DNA from: Alteromonadaceae bacterium 2753L.S.0a.02
Lineage (GTDB): Bacteria; Pseudomonadota; Gammaproteobacteria; Pseudomonadales; Cellvibrionaceae
DNA length: 64,000 bases
Direction of reading: 5' to 3'
Assembly (NCBI GenBank): GCA_007827375.1
Contig: VISH01000002.1
Location: 1,079,001-1,143,000, forward strand
Each line of letters starts with the position of its first letter. Within the stretch, counting starts at the first letter, position 1. Shown one piece after another: positions 60,810-64,000 of this stretch. The notes beneath the pieces were generated by a model. That model was not told the DNA's origin, searched no databases, and saw only the letters and a program-made list of their open reading frames with translations. The position numbers and the translations under genes are program-made.

Positions 60810-61067
60810 ATGAATAACGTTTTGGCTTTGAAAAATGTTGGTGCGTCGTCGAGGGCGACTTCGGGGACGTCTGTAAAGCAGGCCGCAATAGTCGGGAGCG
60901 TTTCGCATTCGCTCACTTCTGGAAGAAAGCTTAAATCACTGTTTGATTGAGAGGCTTGATAAAATCAGGGGATATGAGTCAAAAAGCGGTCCCGCAACTA
61001 AGCCGTGGGGCTTAGCGCTCCCGCTACCCGAAGGAAGCGTAGCGACCGCTATCGAAGCCTGCGCTCC

Positions 61068-61085
61068 GGCGAGCTAAAGCTCGCC
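61068..61085 (-). terminator. Inverted repeat after the LpxH-like gene
   Basis: GGCGAGCT-aa-AGCTCGCC, perfect 8-bp stem starting one base beyond the stop codon. No T run; possibly a Rho-assisted or mRNA-protecting hairpin. Confidence 0.45.
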
Positions 61086-61086
61086 A

Positions 61087-61896
61087 TCAAGCCGCGTCAA
61101 GCTCGCCTTCTGCTTCGCTGGCGGGTCGTGCAGGTTCTTTCCATTCAACGCGGTCTACATAGTGCAGTAAACGCAGCTTTCCTGAAAAATCTTCAGTGAG
61201 TGCGGTGCAGCTTTCAATCCAGTCGCCGGTATTGGCATATACAATTCCGGAACTGTCATCGAGGTCGGCCCGGTGGATGTGGCCGCAGATTACGCCGTCA
61301 TATTCGCGCTTGCGGGCTTCTTTTATCACTTGCTTTTTATAGCGCGTAATGGCTGCACGGGCGCCTTGAATGTTATCTTTTATTTGACCGGCAAGTGAGA
61401 AATAGGGCATGCCGAATAGGCGTCGTATGCGATTACCCCAGCGATTAATGAATAACAATACGTTGTAAGCGAAATCACCGGTCATGCGTTTTAGCCAGTC
61501 GTACTTCATGTAGGCGTCAACGGCGTCACCATGCAAAACCCAAAACCGTTTTCCGTCTGCCGTTTTAAATTCGTGTTCCAGTGCAATTTCAATGGGGCCG
61601 AATTTCTGGCCCGCGAAGCGACGCATAGGGTCGTCGTGGTTGCCGGGAATATAAATAACACGTGTTCCTTTATCGGCCAGTTCGTATAACTTTAGCAGAA
61701 TATGGTAATGCTCTTGCGGCCAGTAAATGCGTTTTTTAAGGGACCACAAATCAACAATATCGCCAACAAGGTAAAGTGTTTCGCAATTTAATGACGATAA
61801 GAATTTGTAGAGGTAATCGACCTTACAATCCTTAAAACCTAAATGAACATCCGAAATCCAAACCGTGCGGGCATTAACGTGTTGTGTCACAGTCAT
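61087..61896 (-). CDS. LpxH-like metallophosphoesterase
   Basis: 269 aa. Calcineurin-type metal-binding motifs in order: WISDVHLGF (DxH), LVGDIVDLW (GDxxD), PGNHDDPM (GNHD), LHGDAVD, and GHIHRAD (GHxH). Matches the UDP-2,3-diacylglucosamine diphosphatase family (lipid A synthesis) and close paralogues; the sequence departs enough from classical LpxH that the specific substrate is open. Membrane-associated cytoplasmic enzyme. Single gene. Confidence 0.85.
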   Translation of the reverse strand: MTVTQHVNARTVWISDVHLGFKDCKVDYLYKFLSSLNCETLYLVGDIVDLWSLKKRIYWPQEHYHILLKLYELADKGTRVIYIPGNHDDPMRRFAGQKFGPIEIALEHEFKTADGKRFWVLHGDAVDAYMKYDWLKRMTGDFAYNVLLFINRWGNRIRRLFGMPYFSLAGQIKDNIQGARAAITRYKKQVIKEARKREYDGVICGHIHRADLDDSSGIVYANTGDWIESCTALTEDFSGKLRLLHYVDRVEWKEPARPASEAEGELDAA

Positions 61897-62361
61897 TTAG
61901 AAGTCCCCAATTCTTCTGGCTATTCGTTACGCGACAGTTTTCATTTGCTCAATGACGATTTGGTAACAGCTATATGAAGGTTTGGTTAAAATATTAGAAA
62001 GTTTGCTTCTGATAAAAAGCCGCTTAGGCTTTCTTATTACAAGAGTGTTTTTTTAGGTGATTTTTAAAGTTTTTGCTGGTAATTATTTTTAATTGAGCCA
62101 TCATTAAAAAATCCCTCCCTAAAAACTACGTTTTTACCTGCAGTTTTCTGATTTTCTTCGACTCCGTAGCTGGTGTCCAAATATCTCCACCTACATTACT
62201 TTGGAACAGCCTGATTCGCGTTTAGCGTTCGACAGGGTGTCTGTGGTTACAACTTGTAATTGCCTAGGTTTATTAGCTGAATAACATTGATTAATTTCGT
62301 TTAGTTAATGAGAATACTTATCATTAACTAAACATTATGAAGCGCTAGGGGAGTTCCAGAC
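61897..62361. other. Intergenic region with Fur-box-like site
   Basis: No gene. Contains the Fur-box-like palindrome at 62309-62323. The rest is AT-rich without obvious repeats. Confidence 0.5.
62309..62323 (+). promoter_or_regulatory. Fur-box-like operator
   Basis: TGAGAATACTTATCA matches the 7-1-7 Fur consensus TGATAATnATTATCA at 12 of 14 defined positions. Located 40 bp before the DUF2061 start. Confidence 0.65.
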
Positions 62362-62571
62362 ATGATTAAATCTATGACGTTTGCAGCTATGCATTTCAGC
62401 ATCGCGTTTGCTGTTGCTTGGGCTCTTACAGGCGATTGGGCCGTTGGTGGCGCTGTAGCCTTGGTTGAGCCTGCAATTAATAGTGTGGCCTACATTTTCC
62501 ACGAGCGGATCTGGGCGGGTTACAAAAAATCCGGCCGATTGAGCTGGAAAGCTGGGGTAGCCGCGGCCTAA
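62362..62571 (+). CDS. DUF2061 small membrane protein
   Basis: 69 aa with two hydrophobic segments, MHFSIAFAVAWALTG and VGGAVALVEPAINSVAYIFH, then the conserved HERIW...GYKKSG end. Matches DUF2061. RBS GGGGAG before the ATG. The Fur-box-like site at 62309-62323 suggests iron control. Converges with the next gene. Confidence 0.85.
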   Translation: MIKSMTFAAMHFSIAFAVAWALTGDWAVGGAVALVEPAINSVAYIFHERIWAGYKKSGRLSWKAGVAAA

Positions 62572-62581
62572 GGGCTTGGGC

Positions 62582-62983
62582 CTACACCAGATTGTCGTCA
62601 TTCATATCTGTAAGTTGCGCGCTTTGGCAGTCGGGGGCTTGGGTGCTGCCAGTGTTCTGATGAAAGGTGTAAAAGACGTCTTTGTTCGCTGTTGGATTAA
62701 GACGAAGTTTTACATAAAACTGGCTGAATTCGAGAATTTGCCCCATGGCAACGTTATAGTTATGCCACAAGTTGACTTCAGAGCAGCTTTTGGTGCGCTC
62801 ACGCAGTCTTTTAGCGTTTGGCAGCGGTGACGAAACCGGAGATGCGGCATTGAGTGTTTGGGCTTGCTCTACTATGTTGCTCCGCTGATCGGAGTTGCAT
62901 CGGGTGTTATCCTTACTACTGCACGCGGTTAGCATGCCGCTCATTAAAGCAAGCGCGCATAGAATTAGCTTTGCGTTGCACAT
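62582..62983 (-). CDS. Small lipoprotein, unknown function
   Basis: 133 aa from MCNAKLILCALALMSGMLTAC (lipobox LTAC). Mature part basic/polar with four further Cys (CNSDQRS, KSCSEVNLW, PDCQSA), mostly unstructured at first and then YVKLRLNPTANKDVFYTFHQ. Family not recognised. Single gene ending 10 nt from the DUF2061 stop (convergent). Confidence 0.65.
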   Translation of the reverse strand: MCNAKLILCALALMSGMLTACSSKDNTRCNSDQRSNIVEQAQTLNAASPVSSPLPNAKRLRERTKSCSEVNLWHNYNVAMGQILEFSQFYVKLRLNPTANKDVFYTFHQNTGSTQAPDCQSAQLTDMNDDNLV

Positions 62984-63116
62984 TGAAGGCCTCCATAGCA
63001 CATTCAGAGCGTTGGATTATTGCCGAAAAACAGATCTTGGACTGTAACGAAACGTTATCGTTCAGACGTATTCATCACGCGCGCGGCGTTGTTGGGTATG
63101 CCAGGTAAATGAGCTA

Positions 63117-63145
63117 CCAAGAGTTGCAGCTGTTGCAACTCTTGG
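63117..63145. terminator. Strong inverted repeat between genes
   Basis: CCAAGAGTTGCA-gctgt-TGCAACTCTTGG, perfect 12-bp stem, 5-nt loop, no T run. About 90 nt beyond the beta-barrel gene stop. Could act as a terminator for that gene. Confidence 0.5.
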
Positions 63146-63234
63146 CAATTAGCGGATGGTCTTGAGCATGCGAAGGTCCGTTACGCCTGCGATGCGCGCA
63201 GGCGCGTGAATCTGGGTTGCATTAGAGGCTAGCC

Positions 63235-63816
63235 CTAGAAGCGGTAATCGAAGCCCAGGGTCACAGCGGCAATGGTAATATCTTCTGTGACGACCATCGC
63301 GCGGCACTCTACGTTGATATTGATGTTGTTCGGCATAAACCAGCCGGCTCCCAAGCCCGCAGAAGCGCCACTTTCAGAAAAAGTGGTTTCGCTAATCAGT
63401 ACGCCGTCATTATTGACGTTTTGAATGGTCGCATCGAAGGCGCCGTAACCTAACAGCGCATAAAATCGTGCTTTTTCGTTGGTGCTCTCCAGACGGTAAT
63501 AGAGGGCATTGAAGCTGTCCACCTTGTATTCAGTTTCTGCCGATTCGGAAATTCGCAAGGTTTTTTTAGTCAGGCCGCCGCCATAACGCAGGTCGACACC
63601 GACCCAATTGTTGTACTTGTAGCCGGCCATCAATTCCGCAGCACCCATGCGCAAGTTAGCATCTTCTTTCAGCGGTGGCGTAGCAATGACATCGTCGGCC
63701 AAAACAACGTTTATATTGGCTCCGGCGAAGAAACCGCGATTGTTGTCGGCGCTGGCGATTCCGCTGTACAAGCCGAGCGCAACAGTTGCGCCGAGTAGAA
63801 GTTTTGAATGCTTCAT
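63235..63816 (-). CDS. Outer-membrane beta-barrel protein
   Basis: 193 aa. Signal peptide MKHSKLLLGATVALGLYSGIASA. Alternating hydrophobic strands typical of an 8-strand OmpW/OmpX-like barrel: GFFAGANINVVLADD, AAELMAGYKYNNWVGVDLRY, ARFYALLGYGAFDATI, and a final strand VTLGFDYRF with the terminal Phe. Start at 63816 because GGAG lies upstream and the signal peptide begins here. Function unknown. Confidence 0.85.
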   Translation of the reverse strand: MKHSKLLLGATVALGLYSGIASADNNRGFFAGANINVVLADDVIATPPLKEDANLRMGAAELMAGYKYNNWVGVDLRYGGGLTKKTLRISESAETEYKVDSFNALYYRLESTNEKARFYALLGYGAFDATIQNVNNDGVLISETTFSESGASAGLGAGWFMPNNININVECRAMVVTEDITIAAVTLGFDYRF

Positions 63817-64000
63817 AGGTAACTCCAGATGGTGGTAAAGCAATTTGTTATTGTTCTTGAACGGCGAAATTCGCCATAAGCGTTTGGCGCAGAGGTTACC
63901 ACAGATTAACGCCACCGGCATGTGGGCGGCGTCTCACTCGAGAAGGGGGCGAAGGTACGTTTAACGAGGATCAGGCACTGAGCTGTTTATGGCGCTCAAC
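63817..64000. other. Right edge, no gene
   Basis: Upstream region of the beta-barrel gene up to the window edge. No complete feature recognised. Confidence 0.5.

Overview
The window looks like chromosome from a marine or plant-polymer-degrading gammaproteobacterium, most likely of the Cellvibrionaceae type (Teredinibacter, Saccharophagus, Cellvibrio and relatives). This rests on the gene types seen (secreted glycoside hydrolase with a carbohydrate-binding insert, large TonB receptor, CHASE/PAS/GAF hybrid kinase, ECF-ChrR cluster, guanidine-degradation operon). No rRNA or tRNA gene is present to fix the taxon.

Bases 1 to about 23,650 are an accessory island bounded by two IS110-family copies in the same orientation (the left one is cut by the window edge). 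Inside are: (a) a mobile module with an XRE repressor, a zinc-finger/TOPRIM primase-ATPase, a tyrosine recombinase broken by an in-frame TGA, and a type II toxin-antitoxin pair whose toxin end is lost; (b) a displaced Rhs C-terminal cassette with a NucA/NucB-type nuclease tip and a small lipoprotein gene; (c) a toxin remnant followed by a possible orphan immunity gene; (d) two small HTH-like genes around an unknown 345-aa gene; (e) an operon istA-istB-TOPRIM-tyrosine recombinase followed by higBA; (f) a helicase-nuclease fusion protein, a defence candidate, whose best start codon is separated from the body by a frameshift; (g) a second Rhs cassette with a HINT domain, an unknown toxin and a likely immunity gene. 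A 20-unit, 42-43 bp periodic array separates the right IS110 from the chromosome proper. The most unusual point is that TOPRIM gene, tyrosine recombinase and toxin-antitoxin pair occur in this order twice, once with a primase-ATPase fusion and once with IS21-type IstA/IstB and a TOPRIM protein that has lost catalytic acidic residues.

Bases 23,671-34,572 (minus strand) are a guanidine-utilisation operon: guanidine-I (ykkC) riboswitch, ABC importer (lipoprotein, permease, ATPase), two carboxyguanidine deiminase subunits, a biotin-dependent carboxylase and allophanate hydrolase. A large inverted repeat of a GC-rich non-coding element sits between the deiminase and carboxylase genes. The riboswitch indicates that the 'urea carboxylase' is really a guanidine carboxylase.

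Bases 34,901-42,202 hold a 1528-aa hybrid histidine kinase and a secreted glycoside hydrolase. Bases 42,282-50,577 hold a DUF523/DUF1722 protein and an ECF sigma/ChrR anti-sigma pair divergent from a seven-gene operon (NTF2-like, SDR, flavin amine oxidase, DUF1365, cyclopropane-fatty-acid synthase-like, DUF2878, exported protein); matching ECF-type promoters face both ways between them. Bases 50,614-58,254 look like a phosphate-starvation set: a PstS-OmpA-like fusion, a TonB receptor and a duplicated beta-helix lipoprotein with Pho-box-like sites in the intergenic region. The right end carries a subtilisin-like protease, an LpxH-like phosphoesterase, a DUF2061 protein behind a Fur-box-like site, a small lipoprotein and an outer-membrane beta-barrel protein.
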